Positions 7,743 through 16,538 of a DNA stretch of 34,488 nt are shown here, piece after piece (position 1 is the stretch's first letter; each line of letters opens with the position of its first letter). The stretch is from Planctomicrobium piriforme (GTDB taxonomy: Bacteria; Planctomycetota; Planctomycetia; Planctomycetales; Planctomycetaceae): assembly GCA_945860955.1 (NCBI GenBank), contig CAMATH010000090.1:1-34488 (forward strand). Direction: 5' to 3'. The position numbers and the translations under genes are program-made. The notes under the pieces were generated by a model that was not told the DNA's origin, did no database searches, and was given only the letters and a program-made list of their open reading frames with translations.

Positions 7743-8278
7743 CAAACCTGCGCTCCTGGCACCGGGGGGATCATGGGAGCCTCATGAGAATACAGGTCGA
7801 GCAGTTGCAGTCGGGTCGCCGTCAGGCGTTTGGCGACCGCCCAGGCGAGGCGCTGCATGAGCCGATAGCCCACTTCGTGGTTGCGTTCACACAACTCGGC
7901 GACATCGACGGCGGCGAACGAAATCAAGCGTGTCGGAGCGAGCGTTCGGGCGGTCGCGGTCGACTGTGCCCAGCCGACCACGCCCGACCACCCGAGCAAT
8001 TCACCCCGTCCCACAGTCAACAGTCGAACGACTCCCCGCGCGGGAACGCTCATTTGCAAAGCGACTTGTCCCCCGGCGACGATATGGATTCCGACCGCGG
8101 GATCACCTTCTCGAAACAGAACCGTACCCGACGGATGATCGACGACCCGGGCGATCGCCGCCAGTTCGGCGACTACATGATGAGGCCACCCCCCCGAAAG
8201 TTCTAAATGCCGCATTTCGGCGGCGACCGCGTCGCGAGTCGAGGGAATCTCTGGGACGCATCGGTCGAAACCGCTCAT
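7742..8278 (-). CDS. Cyclic-nucleotide-binding-domain protein without DNA-binding domain (first gene of hydrogenase operon)
   Basis: The ATG at 8278 gives 178 aa. A GTG three codons earlier is possible, but GGAG eight bases before the ATG supports the later start. Residues about 25-140 form a Crp/Fnr-type cNMP-binding beta-roll: GTVLFREGDPAVGIHIVAGG, then MSVPARGVVRLLTVGRGELLGWSGVVG and a following helix-rich segment. After the long C-helix (MQRLAWAVAKRLTATRLQLLDLY) the protein ends, with no helix-turn-helix, so it is not a conventional Crp-type regulator. The phosphate-binding cassette looks weak: the usual Gly-Glu followed by Arg is only partly recognisable (GRGELLGWSG). It is coupled to hydB by a TGATG overlap, so it is made with the hydrogenase. 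It may sense redox or a ligand and act by protein contact. That role is inference. Confidence 0.85.
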   Translation of the reverse strand: MSGFDRCVPEIPSTRDAVAAEMRHLELSGGWPHHVVAELAAIARVVDHPSGTVLFREGDPAVGIHIVAGGQVALQMSVPARGVVRLLTVGRGELLGWSGVVGWAQSTATARTLAPTRLISFAAVDVAELCERNHEVGYRLMQRLAWAVAKRLTATRLQLLDLYSHEAPMIPPVPGAQV

Positions 8279-8357
8279 CGAGTCCACTCCGCTGCAAGGC
8301 CTGCCCGTCAGTCAAACAACACACGACGCGGAATGAGGGGCATTCATCCACGGTGCG

Positions 8358-8368
8358 GTGACTGTCAC
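8358..8368. promoter_or_regulatory. Perfect 11-base palindrome GTGACTGTCAC upstream of hydrogenase operon
   Basis: GTGAC and GTCAC flank a single central base about 80-90 bases before the first gene of the hydrogenase operon. The half site resembles Crp/Fnr half sites (TGTGA type), but the spacing is wrong for a classical Crp box. This is a candidate operator only. Confidence 0.2.
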
Positions 8369-8502
8369 AGGTTAGCTTACCGAGGGGGATCTGAAACGTC
8401 CATTGAGAATTTTGGGTGAACGAGGCCACAACAAACCGAAAGCCGTGTCACAAAAAAAAGTCGGCGGTCTCTCGCTACAAATGCGACGCTGTCGCACCGA
8501 AG

Positions 8503-8536
8503 CTGGGGGGACTCTGTCCCCCCAGGCCCCCCTGGG
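8503..8536. terminator. Strong GC hairpin with alternative stem
   Basis: CTGGGGGGAC at 8503-8512 pairs perfectly with GTCCCCCCAG at 8516-8525 around a TCT loop. CCCAGG (8521-8526) can alternatively pair with CCTGGG (8531-8536), and ATTTTCTT follows. It could be a terminator or a dispersed hairpin repeat. It lies in the middle of a divergent region where no gene ends, which favours the repeat reading. Confidence 0.45.
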
Positions 8537-9111
8537 ATTTTCTTAGGCATTGATCCGATGTCCAATGGGCGGAAAAATCGGCTGTTGCCGGTGCCGACCA
8601 GCAACGGCCGGATACTGCCCTCACCTGCGGGACGATTGGAGATTCCCTGCATCGCGGATAACGGCAGCAACCGTCACGTTTCCGCTGATACGCCGCGGGC
8701 GAAAAAGAGACGTACGCTTGGCAGGACGGGTCTCTGACCTCGCAAAGTGGCGGCTTGTGTTCCGCTTCAGATGCCGTCCCCTCCAGCCTTTACCACACGG
8801 CGTGATCACTGGTGGGGGCAGATGGTAAATGCACGAATTGCGTCCCACCCGTCAGTCGTTCAATTCCCCTGCCCTCATTCTCGGTTGCCAGTGGGTATCA
8901 CCCTGCGTTCCCTGCGTTGTGGGGTCCCCCAGACATTCTGAGAGCGATGAATTTGGAAAAATTTTGGGAATTCGTGTGCGCTCGGCGCACTTGACGGCAT
9001 TAGTACTGTGTGACGACTGCTCGGACCGCCGGCAACAAGACCCTCGACAACCCAGTGATTCCGTTCGAAAACCCAGGACGCTGATCCGATCGGCTCAATT
9101 GTGCAGCCCGC

Positions 9112-9200
9112 AAGGCGGATGGGGCCGTCGCACGCTCCAAGCCACCGTCCCGTTTTCCCAATACTCCGTCGGACTCGAGTGCCATGTCGCATTTTCAGCC
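9112..9200 (-). repeat. Truncated, inverted left end of the 386-bp fold-back family
   Basis: Read on the minus strand, this segment runs from GAAAATGCGACATGGCAC through to GACGGCCCCATCCGCCTT (9129-9112). The same succession precedes and opens the full elements at 20.3 and 28.1 kb, with moderate divergence between. Similarity stops at about 9111, so the palindromic core is missing. It sits just upstream of the first toroid gene. Confidence 0.6.
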
Positions 9201-9309
9201 GTGTGTGGTCTGTCGGTCGGTACGTTCCGTTCTTCACAATCCGTACCGGTCGGATAGAACACTTCCAGCTCGCCGGGCCGGGGGATTCCGGACGCTTGGG
9301 AGTTTCGGA

Positions 9310-11757
9310 ATGAGTACTCGCCTGCTGTTCGTCGGAGCGTGGATCGCCCTCCTGGCGGCGGGAGGAGGTGCGAGCGCGCAGGATCCGCTCGCCCAGCCGG
9401 TGTTGAACGCGATTGACCAGGCGAAGCGTTTTTTGCTTCGGCAACAACAGGCCGACGGTTCGTTTCCATGTGCGTATGGTGACGGTGGCACGAGTCTGGC
9501 CTTGATCGCGTTGATCAACACCGGAATGACTGCGCAGGATCCAGAAATCCAGCGCGGACTGGAGTGGTTGCGGACTCACGACGCCCGACCCGTTTTTGAG
9601 GTTTATGCAGTCTCATTGAAGATTCAGGCGTTGGCGGCGGCCAAAGATGGTCGCACTGACGTCGAGCGAGTGGCGGGACTGGTGCGTCTTTTGGAGAGTG
9701 GTCAACTGCAAAACGGTTCGTGGACCTACAGACCAATAGTCGCGCAGACAATAAAAAATCCGGGCGGCCGCAGAAACGCCCAGATGCACCTGCTGATGCA
9801 GGGAGACAACAGCAACGCCCAGTTCGCGGTTCTGGGTCTGCGCGAAGCTCAGGAAATGGGTGTCCCCGTCAGTGTGGAGGTGTGGCACAAGGCCCGCAAT
9901 CACTTTGTCGACGCGCAATGTCGAGACGGTGGATGGAGCTACGGCGACACCGGGGGCATCGGCAGCACCGGCAGCATGACAGTCGCGGGCATCGCCACCG
10001 TCGTGATCACCGACGCAATGCTCAAAGCCGAGGCGAATCATCTCAATCGGGATGGAACGCCCCAGTGCTGTGAGCCGCAGTCCGACCAGAAGATTCTGGA
10101 AAACGCCTACCGCTGGATGGGAAACAATTTCACCGTTCGATACAACCCGGCGGCGGGCCGGGAGGCGGCGAAGGGCTATTGGCTGTATTACCTCTATGGA
10201 ATGGAACGCGCCGGTCGTTTCAGCGGCAAACGGTTTTTCACCAACAGTCGGGGGAACCAGTTCGACTGGTACCGGGAGGGCGCGGAAAACCTGTTGACGC
10301 AGCAGAATCGCGTGAACGGTTCGTGGAATGGGGACATTACGTTTCTAGGGAAAACGGATAATGATGACATCGTCGGAACCAGCATGGCATTGATCTTTTT
10401 GTCGAAAGGGCTGGCACCGGTCCTGTTCAACAAACTGGAGTACGGCCAGCGGGATCCGCATACGAAACAACTCGTGGGTAGGCATTGGAACCAGCACCCC
10501 GACGACATCCGCAATCTGACCCAGCAGATCAGCGGGCTTCCCGGGTGGCCCAAGTTGCTCAACTGGCAGACGCTCGATTTGAGTCGGGCGACCGTGGACG
10601 ACTTGCGCCAAGCGCCAATTGCGTACATCTCGGGAAATCAAGCGCCGAGGTTGACCGCTCGCGACGTCGATTTGCTGCGGCAGTACATCTCCCAAGGAGG
10701 TTTTCTGCTGGCGGTCAACAATTGCCAGAGCGCGACGTTTGATGAGGGTTTTCGCGACCTCGTTCGGCAACTGTACCCTCCGTCGGAAGCCAGGTTGCAG
10801 AAACTGGGGGCCGACCATCCCGTCTTTCGTGCGGAGTACGATCTGGTGGACGAACAGAGCGGCGAGCCAGCGGTCGAATTGTGGGGGCTGGACGTAGGGT
10901 GTCGTACCAGCATCATCTACACGCCGCACGATTTGTCGTGCCTGTGGGACAAATGGACCAGTTTTCAGGTGCTGAATCGACCGGAAAAGCTGGTCAGCAT
11001 GATCACGCGGGCCAGCCAGGTGGGGGTGAACATTGTGGCCTACGTGACGGGTCGGCAGGTCTTGAACAAACTGGGACGTCAGGCGGTGATTCCGACCGGC
11101 GGATCGGACGGGGCGATTGAACGGGATCTCGTCGAGTTGCGGCAGATCCGCTACACGGGAGATTGGGACGCGGCCCCGCAAGCGCTCAAACGAATCATGC
11201 AGGCAGCCCGGGGGACGGCGCACCTGCCTGTGGCAGGGACGACCGGACACATCACGCTGGTCGACCGCAACATCCATCAGTATCCGCTGTTGTACATGCA
11301 CGGCCGGCACGATTTTCAACTGTCGAAGAACGAGCTGGAGCCGTTGCGAAAGTTTTTGGACAACGGCGGTTTCTTGTTTGCCGACGCGTGCTGCGGATCG
11401 CCGCAGTTCGACCAGAGTTTTCGCGAACTGATGAAACAGGTTTATCCGGAACAAGCCCTGGAGCAGATTCCCGTGGAGCATGAATTGTTTTTGAGCCAGT
11501 CGGGATACGAGCTGAAAACCGTTCGGCGACGGGAGGCTGGTGTTGCGGTGAACAACGCCGGGCTGAATGGCGCCATCCGGGCTGTAGAGCCGTTCCTGGA
11601 GGGAATCCTCGTCAACAATCGATATGTGGTGGTGTACAGCAAGTACGACATCAGTTGTGCGCTGGAACGCCAGGCGTCGGTGGCCTGTAACGGGTACATA
11701 CATGAGGACGCGGTGAAGCTGGCGGTGAATATTCTGGTCTATGGACTGAACCAGTAG
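9310..11757 (+). CDS. Secreted alpha/alpha-toroid (prenyltransferase/squalene-oxidase repeat) protein with two DUF4159 domains, copy 1
   Basis: The ATG at 9310, with GGGAG seven bases before it, gives 815 aa. Residues 1-22 are a signal peptide (LLFVGAWIALLAAGGGASAQ). Residues about 30-400 are toroid repeats recognisable by glutamine/glycine/tryptophan motifs (LLRQQQADGSF, LESGQLQNGSWTY, CRDGGWSYG, LLTQQNRVNGSW). The Asp-x-Asp-Asp catalytic motif of squalene-hopene cyclases was not seen, so cyclase activity is unlikely. Two DUF4159 modules follow (about 413-590 and 610-815). They share internal signatures: GGFLLAVNNCQSATFDEGF against GGFLFADACCGSPQFDQSF, and a later Tyr-x3-Asp-hydrophobic-Ser-Cys motif. 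DUF4159 has a glutamine-amidotransferase-like fold in related proteins. Biochemical role unknown; planctomycetes encode many such proteins. The in-frame extension upstream to 9184 lacks a signal peptide and was rejected. Confidence 0.88.
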   Translation: MSTRLLFVGAWIALLAAGGGASAQDPLAQPVLNAIDQAKRFLLRQQQADGSFPCAYGDGGTSLALIALINTGMTAQDPEIQRGLEWLRTHDARPVFEVYAVSLKIQALAAAKDGRTDVERVAGLVRLLESGQLQNGSWTYRPIVAQTIKNPGGRRNAQMHLLMQGDNSNAQFAVLGLREAQEMGVPVSVEVWHKARNHFVDAQCRDGGWSYGDTGGIGSTGSMTVAGIATVVITDAMLKAEANHLNRDGTPQCCEPQSDQKILENAYRWMGNNFTVRYNPAAGREAAKGYWLYYLYGMERAGRFSGKRFFTNSRGNQFDWYREGAENLLTQQNRVNGSWNGDITFLGKTDNDDIVGTSMALIFLSKGLAPVLFNKLEYGQRDPHTKQLVGRHWNQHPDDIRNLTQQISGLPGWPKLLNWQTLDLSRATVDDLRQAPIAYISGNQAPRLTARDVDLLRQYISQGGFLLAVNNCQSATFDEGFRDLVRQLYPPSEARLQKLGADHPVFRAEYDLVDEQSGEPAVELWGLDVGCRTSIIYTPHDLSCLWDKWTSFQVLNRPEKLVSMITRASQVGVNIVAYVTGRQVLNKLGRQAVIPTGGSDGAIERDLVELRQIRYTGDWDAAPQALKRIMQAARGTAHLPVAGTTGHITLVDRNIHQYPLLYMHGRHDFQLSKNELEPLRKFLDNGGFLFADACCGSPQFDQSFRELMKQVYPEQALEQIPVEHELFLSQSGYELKTVRRREAGVAVNNAGLNGAIRAVEPFLEGILVNNRYVVVYSKYDISCALERQASVACNGYIHEDAVKLAVNILVYGLNQ

Positions 11758-11834
11758 CCTCATTCTACAACGGGCGATTATGATCCCTCCATCCCGCCGC
11801 GCGGGGGGGATGGAGAACGCCTGGGAGTTTCGGA

Positions 11835-14234
11835 ATGAGAGTTCGCCTGCTGCTGGTCGGAACGTGGATCGCCATTCTGGCGGCGGGGGGGGCGGCGCGC
11901 GCTCAGGATCCGCTCGCCCAGCCGGTGCTGAACGCGATTGACCTGGCGAAGCGCTTTTTGCTGCGTCAGCAGCAAGCCGACGGGTCGTTTAAGGGGGAAC
12001 GTGTTCAGCACCATGTCGGCGTCACCAGTCTGGCGTTGATGGCGTTGATCAATACCGGGATGACGGCGCAGGATCCCGAAATCCAGCGGGGACTGGAGTG
12101 GTTGCGGGCGAACAACTCCGGACTCACCTATGAAGTTTCGTTGAAAATTCAGGCGCTGGCGGCGGCCAAGGATGGTCGCACCGACGTCGGGCGGGTGGCG
12201 GGACTCGTGCGGCTACTGGAGAGCGGGCAACTGCAAAACGGTTCCTGGAGTTACGGTGCCAACGAACGGGGCGTGTTCAATGTGCTGGGCGACCGCAGTA
12301 ACGCCCAGTTCGCCGTGCTGGGGCTGCGCGAAGCGCAGGAAATGGGTGTCCCCGTCAGTGTGGAGGTGTGGCGCAAGGCCCGCGACCACTTTGTGAACGC
12401 GCAACATGGCGATGGGGGGTGGGATTACAGCGGGCCGGGACGTAACGGGGGCAGCACCGGCAGCATGACCGTCGCGGGAATCGCCACTGTTGTGATCACC
12501 GACGCGATGCTCAAGGCCGAGGCGAATCAACTCAATCGCGATGGGACGCCCAAGTGCTGCGAGCCGCAATCCGATCAGAAGATCCTGGAAAACGCCTATC
12601 GCTGGATGGGGAACAACTTCACCGTTCGGTTCAATCCGGGGCCGGGCCGGGCGGCGGCGAACGGCTGGTGGCTGTACTACCTCTATGGACTCGAACGCGC
12701 CGGCCGATTCAGCGGCAAACGGTTTTTCGCCAACAGTCGGGGGGAGCAGTTCGACTGGTACCGGGCCGGCGCGGAATACCTGCTGGCGCAGCAAAATCGC
12801 GTGAACGGTTCGTGGAAAGGGGGCGAACAGGGCGAAGTCGATGAAATCGTCGGGACGAGCTTGGGCTTGATCTTTTTGTCGAAAGGGCTGGCCCCCGTTC
12901 TGTTCAACAAACTGGAATATGGTCCGCGGGATCAGCGCACGAAACAGCTTGTGGGCCGGCAATGGAATCAGCATCCCGATGATATCCGCAATCTCACCCA
13001 GCAGATCAGCGGTCTTCCCAAATGGCCGAAATTGCTCAATTGGCAAACGCTGGATCTGGGGCAGGCGACCGTGGGTGACTTGCTGCAAGCGCCGATCGCG
13101 TACATCTCAGGAAATGAAGCGCCGCAGTTAACCGATCGCGATGTCGATTTGCTGCGGCAGTACATCGCCCAGGGGGGATTTCTGTTGGCGGTGAACAATT
13201 GCCAGAGCGCGACATTTGATGAGGGATTTCGCGACCTTGTTCGACAATTGTATCCCCCCTCGGAGGCCAAGTTGCAGAAGCTCGGTGCTGACCATCCGGT
13301 GTTTCGTGCCGAGTACGATCTGGTCGACAAACGGAGCGGCGAGCCAGCGGTCGAATTGTGGGGATTGGACGTGGGCTGTCGCACCAGCATCATCTACACG
13401 CCGCACGATCTGTCGTGCCTGTGGGACAAGTGGACCAGCTTTCAAGTGCCGAAGCGGCCGCAAGAGCTGGTGAGCATGATCACCCGGGCCAGCCAGGTGG
13501 GGGTGAACATTGTGGCGTACGTGACAGGTCGGCAGGTGTTGAACAAACTCGAGCGTCAGGCGGTGATTCCGACGGGCGAATCGGGCGAGGCGATTGAACG
13601 GGATTTGGTTGAGCTGCGGAAGATCCGCTACACGGGAGATTGGGATGCGGCACCGCAAGCGCTAAAACGCATCATGCAGGCGGCACGGGGGACGGCGCAC
13701 CTGCCGGTGGCGGGGAAGACCGGCAATATCACGCTGGTGGATCGCAACTTGCATCAGTATCCGCTGTTGTACATGCACGGCCGGCATGATTTTCAACTGA
13801 CGAAGAACGAGACGGAGCAGTTGCGAAAGTTTCTGGACAATGGCGGATTTTTGTTCGCTGACGCGTGCTGCGGATCTCCGCAGTTTGACCAGAGTTTCCG
13901 CAGGCTGATGAAACAGGTTTACCCCGATCAGGCCCTGGACAAGATTCCCGTGGCTCACGAATTGTTTTTGAGCAAATCGGGGCACGAGCTGAAAACCGTG
14001 CGTCGGCGAGAGGCGGATGTGGGGGTGAACAACGCAGCGCTGGATGTCGCCGTCCGGACCGTGGAGCCGTTCTTGGAGGGAATTATCGTCAATAGTCGAT
14101 ATGTGGTGGTTTACAGCAAGTACGACATCAGTTGTGCGTTGGAACGCCAGGCGTCGGTGGCGTGTACCGGCTACATTCATGAGGACGCGGTGAAGATGGC
14201 GGTGAATATTTTGGTGTACGGACTGAATCAATAG
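11835..14234 (+). CDS. Secreted alpha/alpha-toroid protein with two DUF4159 domains, copy 2
   Basis: This is a tandem paralogue of the preceding gene: 799 aa, starting 77 bases after its stop, with the same 5' context (TGGGAGTTTCGGA before the ATG). It has a signal peptide (MRVRLLLVGTWIAILAAGG), toroid repeats and two DUF4159 modules in the same order. The two proteins are near identical over long stretches of the DUF4159 half. Differences cluster in the first toroid repeats. The first copy has an extra loop (about residues 140-155, rich in Asn/Gln/Arg) where this copy reads SYGANERGVFNVLGDRS, and the residues after QADGSF also differ. Both frames are intact, so this is duplication without decay. 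Probably co-transcribed with copy 1. Confidence 0.88.
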   Translation: MRVRLLLVGTWIAILAAGGAARAQDPLAQPVLNAIDLAKRFLLRQQQADGSFKGERVQHHVGVTSLALMALINTGMTAQDPEIQRGLEWLRANNSGLTYEVSLKIQALAAAKDGRTDVGRVAGLVRLLESGQLQNGSWSYGANERGVFNVLGDRSNAQFAVLGLREAQEMGVPVSVEVWRKARDHFVNAQHGDGGWDYSGPGRNGGSTGSMTVAGIATVVITDAMLKAEANQLNRDGTPKCCEPQSDQKILENAYRWMGNNFTVRFNPGPGRAAANGWWLYYLYGLERAGRFSGKRFFANSRGEQFDWYRAGAEYLLAQQNRVNGSWKGGEQGEVDEIVGTSLGLIFLSKGLAPVLFNKLEYGPRDQRTKQLVGRQWNQHPDDIRNLTQQISGLPKWPKLLNWQTLDLGQATVGDLLQAPIAYISGNEAPQLTDRDVDLLRQYIAQGGFLLAVNNCQSATFDEGFRDLVRQLYPPSEAKLQKLGADHPVFRAEYDLVDKRSGEPAVELWGLDVGCRTSIIYTPHDLSCLWDKWTSFQVPKRPQELVSMITRASQVGVNIVAYVTGRQVLNKLERQAVIPTGESGEAIERDLVELRKIRYTGDWDAAPQALKRIMQAARGTAHLPVAGKTGNITLVDRNLHQYPLLYMHGRHDFQLTKNETEQLRKFLDNGGFLFADACCGSPQFDQSFRRLMKQVYPDQALDKIPVAHELFLSKSGHELKTVRRREADVGVNNAALDVAVRTVEPFLEGIIVNSRYVVVYSKYDISCALERQASVACTGYIHEDAVKMAVNILVYGLNQ

Positions 14235-14705
14235 GGGGCGGGCAGATTGCGGCAACTGCGTCAAACTGCCGCACTGGAACCTGTTGATGCGTCCGTGTCG
14301 AACTCGTTTGCGGAGATATTGGGAAGTTTCTCGGTGAAATATCCAAAGCAGGTGGCGACGCTTGCAACTGAGTGGGAATCCGGAGAGACTGACCGCTGGG
14401 TGGTTCCACCGAAGGGCGTCACCCAAGATCCATTTGTTGCGATTTCTCCCAAACTCTGCGGAGAATTCGCGAGACGGGTTGAGCATTTTCTCGCGAATGC
14501 CACCGACATTGGAACGTGTGTCGCTGTCTCCTGGGCGATTCGCCCTCAGTTCCCATTTTCGGCCCTTGAGTACCAAAACCTGGAGTTTTGGTTCGATAAT
14601 TGCTGACGATTCGCAGTGAACGCCTCCCGCGTTCACCTGTGGATCGCTGGAGTTTTCGTTTCCCACTGGCTGTGACATCTCGACACGGACGCAAAGAGCA
14701 ACAAC
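14235..14705. other. Intergenic region with two hairpins before glmS
   Basis: ATTCGCGAG (14465-14473) pairs with CTCGCGAAT (14490-14498) across 16 bases. GTGAACGC (14616-14623) pairs with GCGTTCAC (14629-14636) across CTCCC. A 119-codon frame starting TTG at 14247 crosses the first hairpin and resembles nothing I know, so I do not call it. The second hairpin could end transcription of the toroid genes, but it is not followed by a T-run. Confidence 0.5.
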
Positions 14706-16538
14706 ATGTGCGGCATCATTGGTTACGTTGGAAAACGCGACGCGGCGGAGATTCTGATCAACGGTTTGAGCCAGCTTGAGTACCGGGGCTACGACTCGGC
14801 CGGGCTGGTGACGTTGTCGACCGACGGTTTGCACATCCGGCGGGCAGTGGGCCGCGTGCGCCAGCTTCAGCAACTGGTCACCGAAAAACCGGTCCCCGGG
14901 ACGATTGGGGTCGCCCACACGCGGTGGGCTACCCATGGTCGACCCAGCGAAATGAACGCCCACCCGCACCTGGACGCGCAGGGGCGGATCGCGATCGTTC
15001 ACAACGGTATCATCGAAAATCACGCGACGATTCGGGAGTTTCTGGAGCAGCAGGGAATCGAATTCCAGAGCGAAACCGACACCGAGTCGCTGGCGCAACT
15101 CATTGGGTTCCTGTATTCGCAAACAGGAGATTTGTTGGGAAGCGTGCGACGGGCGCTGCATGATGTCCAGGGGACTTTCGGGCTGGTGGTCGTCAGTCTC
15201 GACGCGCCACAAACACTGATCGCCGCCCGTCGCGGAAGCCCGCTGATCGTGGGGATTGGTGACGGGGAGTACGTGATCTCGTCCGACGCGTCGGCGATCA
15301 TCACGCACACCAGCCAGGTGGCATACCTCGACGACAACGAAATTGTGACGATCGATCCTTCGGGAATGCACGTCGCGACGATCGACGCGATGCCGGTCGA
15401 CAAGCGGGTACACACGCTCGAAATGCGGCTCGAACAGATTGAACTCGCGGGCTACGAGCATCACATGCTCAAAGAGATCTTCGAGCAGCCCGAGACATTG
15501 CAGAACGCGATGCGAGGGCGTCTCAACCTGCGGACCAATGAAGTCGTTCTCGCCGGCCTGCAGCAGTTGGAACGGGATCTGCCGAGGTGTCGGCGGGTCT
15601 TGCTGTTCGGGTGTGGCACTGCGTGGCACGCGGCGCTGGTGGGGGAATATCTGATCGAGGAGCTGGCACGGATTCCAACCGACGTCGACTACGCCAGCGA
15701 ATTGCGGTATCGCAATCCGATCGTCGAGGAGGGGACGCTGGCGATCGCGATCAGCCAGTCGGGAGAGACCGCCGACACTCTGGCGGCGCTGCGTGAAGTG
15801 AAGACGAAAGGGGCGACAGCGCTCGGGGTCGTGAACGTCGTTGGCTCGACAATTGCCCGTGAGGCGCAGGCGGGGGTCTATCTGCACGTGGGACCGGAAA
15901 TCGGCGTCGCCAGCACCAAGGCTTTCACCGCACAGGTGGCGGTGCTGTCGATGCTGGCGGTCTATCTGGGACGACGCCGGCATTTGTCGAATGAACGAAC
16001 CGAGAGCATGTTGCGGGAACTGGAGCAGATTCCTGCCAAGGTACGCGCGGCGCTGGGCGTTCACGATCAGGTTCGCGACCTCGCCCGGCAGTTGGCCGAG
16101 TGGGACAACTGGCTTTATCTGGGGCGGGGCGTCAACTACCCCCTGGCATTGGAAGGCGCGCTCAAACTGAAGGAAATCAGTTACATTCATGCCGAGGGAT
16201 TGCCCGCCGCCGAGATGAAACACGGTCCGATCGCGATGATCGACCCGGGAATGCCGGTAGTGGTCATCGCCCCGCGGGACAACACCTACGGGAAGATCCT
16301 GTCGAACATCGAAGAGGTGCGCAGCCGGGAGGGGCGTGTGTTCGCCATCGCCACCGAGCCCGATCGCGAATTGGAGCGGCTGTGTGAAGAGGTGGTGTAC
16401 GTCCCGGCGACCAGCGCGATGCTGTCTCCGCTCGTGACCAGCGTGCCGTTGCAACTGCTGGCGTACGAAACCGCCATCGTCCGCGGGCACGACGTCGACA
16501 AGCCGCGCAATCTGGCGAAAAGCGTCACGGTGGAATAG
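14706..16538 (+). CDS. glmS: Glutamine--fructose-6-phosphate aminotransferase (isomerizing)
   Basis: GlmS makes glucosamine-6-phosphate from fructose-6-phosphate and glutamine, the first step towards UDP-GlcNAc in the cytoplasm. The 610-aa protein is the usual length. The N-terminal glutaminase domain begins with the catalytic Cys2 (MCGIIGYVG) and has EYRGYDSAG and the TRWATHGRPS segment. Two SIS sugar-binding domains follow. The first has FGCGTAWHAALVGEYLIEE and ISQSGETADTLAAL; the second has LGRGVNYPLALEGALKLKE and AEGLPAAEMKHGPIAMI. The C-terminal tail DVDKPRNLAKSVTVE is the conserved family ending that closes the active site. No glmS ribozyme-like sequence was recognised upstream. The downstream nucleotidyltransferase gene, 142 bases away on the same strand, suggests joint use. 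Confidence 0.98.
   Translation: MCGIIGYVGKRDAAEILINGLSQLEYRGYDSAGLVTLSTDGLHIRRAVGRVRQLQQLVTEKPVPGTIGVAHTRWATHGRPSEMNAHPHLDAQGRIAIVHNGIIENHATIREFLEQQGIEFQSETDTESLAQLIGFLYSQTGDLLGSVRRALHDVQGTFGLVVVSLDAPQTLIAARRGSPLIVGIGDGEYVISSDASAIITHTSQVAYLDDNEIVTIDPSGMHVATIDAMPVDKRVHTLEMRLEQIELAGYEHHMLKEIFEQPETLQNAMRGRLNLRTNEVVLAGLQQLERDLPRCRRVLLFGCGTAWHAALVGEYLIEELARIPTDVDYASELRYRNPIVEEGTLAIAISQSGETADTLAALREVKTKGATALGVVNVVGSTIAREAQAGVYLHVGPEIGVASTKAFTAQVAVLSMLAVYLGRRRHLSNERTESMLRELEQIPAKVRAALGVHDQVRDLARQLAEWDNWLYLGRGVNYPLALEGALKLKEISYIHAEGLPAAEMKHGPIAMIDPGMPVVVIAPRDNTYGKILSNIEEVRSREGRVFAIATEPDRELERLCEEVVYVPATSAMLSPLVTSVPLQLLAYETAIVRGHDVDKPRNLAKSVTVE

Larger units (their letters stand above)
8279..9309. other. 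Divergent non-coding region between hydrogenase operon and toroid genes
   Basis: No open frame here has a recognisable protein. It must contain the promoter of the minus-strand hydrogenase operon and that of the plus-strand toroid genes. I could not identify a convincing -35/-10 pair for either. It holds an 11-base palindrome (8358-8368), a strong GC hairpin (8503-8536) and a truncated copy of the fold-back repeat (9112-9200). Confidence 0.7.

Noticed and set aside
8290-8312. Possible sigma-54 promoter (GG...TTGCA) before the cNMP-domain gene
   Set aside because: The spacing between the GG and GC elements is one base short and the site is too close to the start codon.
10345-11763. 472-codon frame antisense to toroid gene copy 1
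   Set aside because: The plus-strand gene has clear domains and a signal peptide; the antisense frame has no family features and a His/Arg/Gln-rich shadow composition.
14247-14606. 119-codon frame with TTG start between toroid copy 2 and glmS
   Set aside because: Composition is not absurd, but there is no ribosome site, no family resemblance, and it spans a 9-base-stem hairpin. I treat it as non-coding.
14637-14705. Possible glmS ribozyme upstream of glmS
   Set aside because: The leader is short and I saw no matching conserved core; glmS ribozymes are mainly known from Firmicutes.
13662-16490. 942-codon frame on the minus strand
   Set aside because: It runs antisense through the end of toroid copy 2, the intergenic region and nearly all of glmS. 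Its length reflects GC bias and it lacks any recognisable domain.
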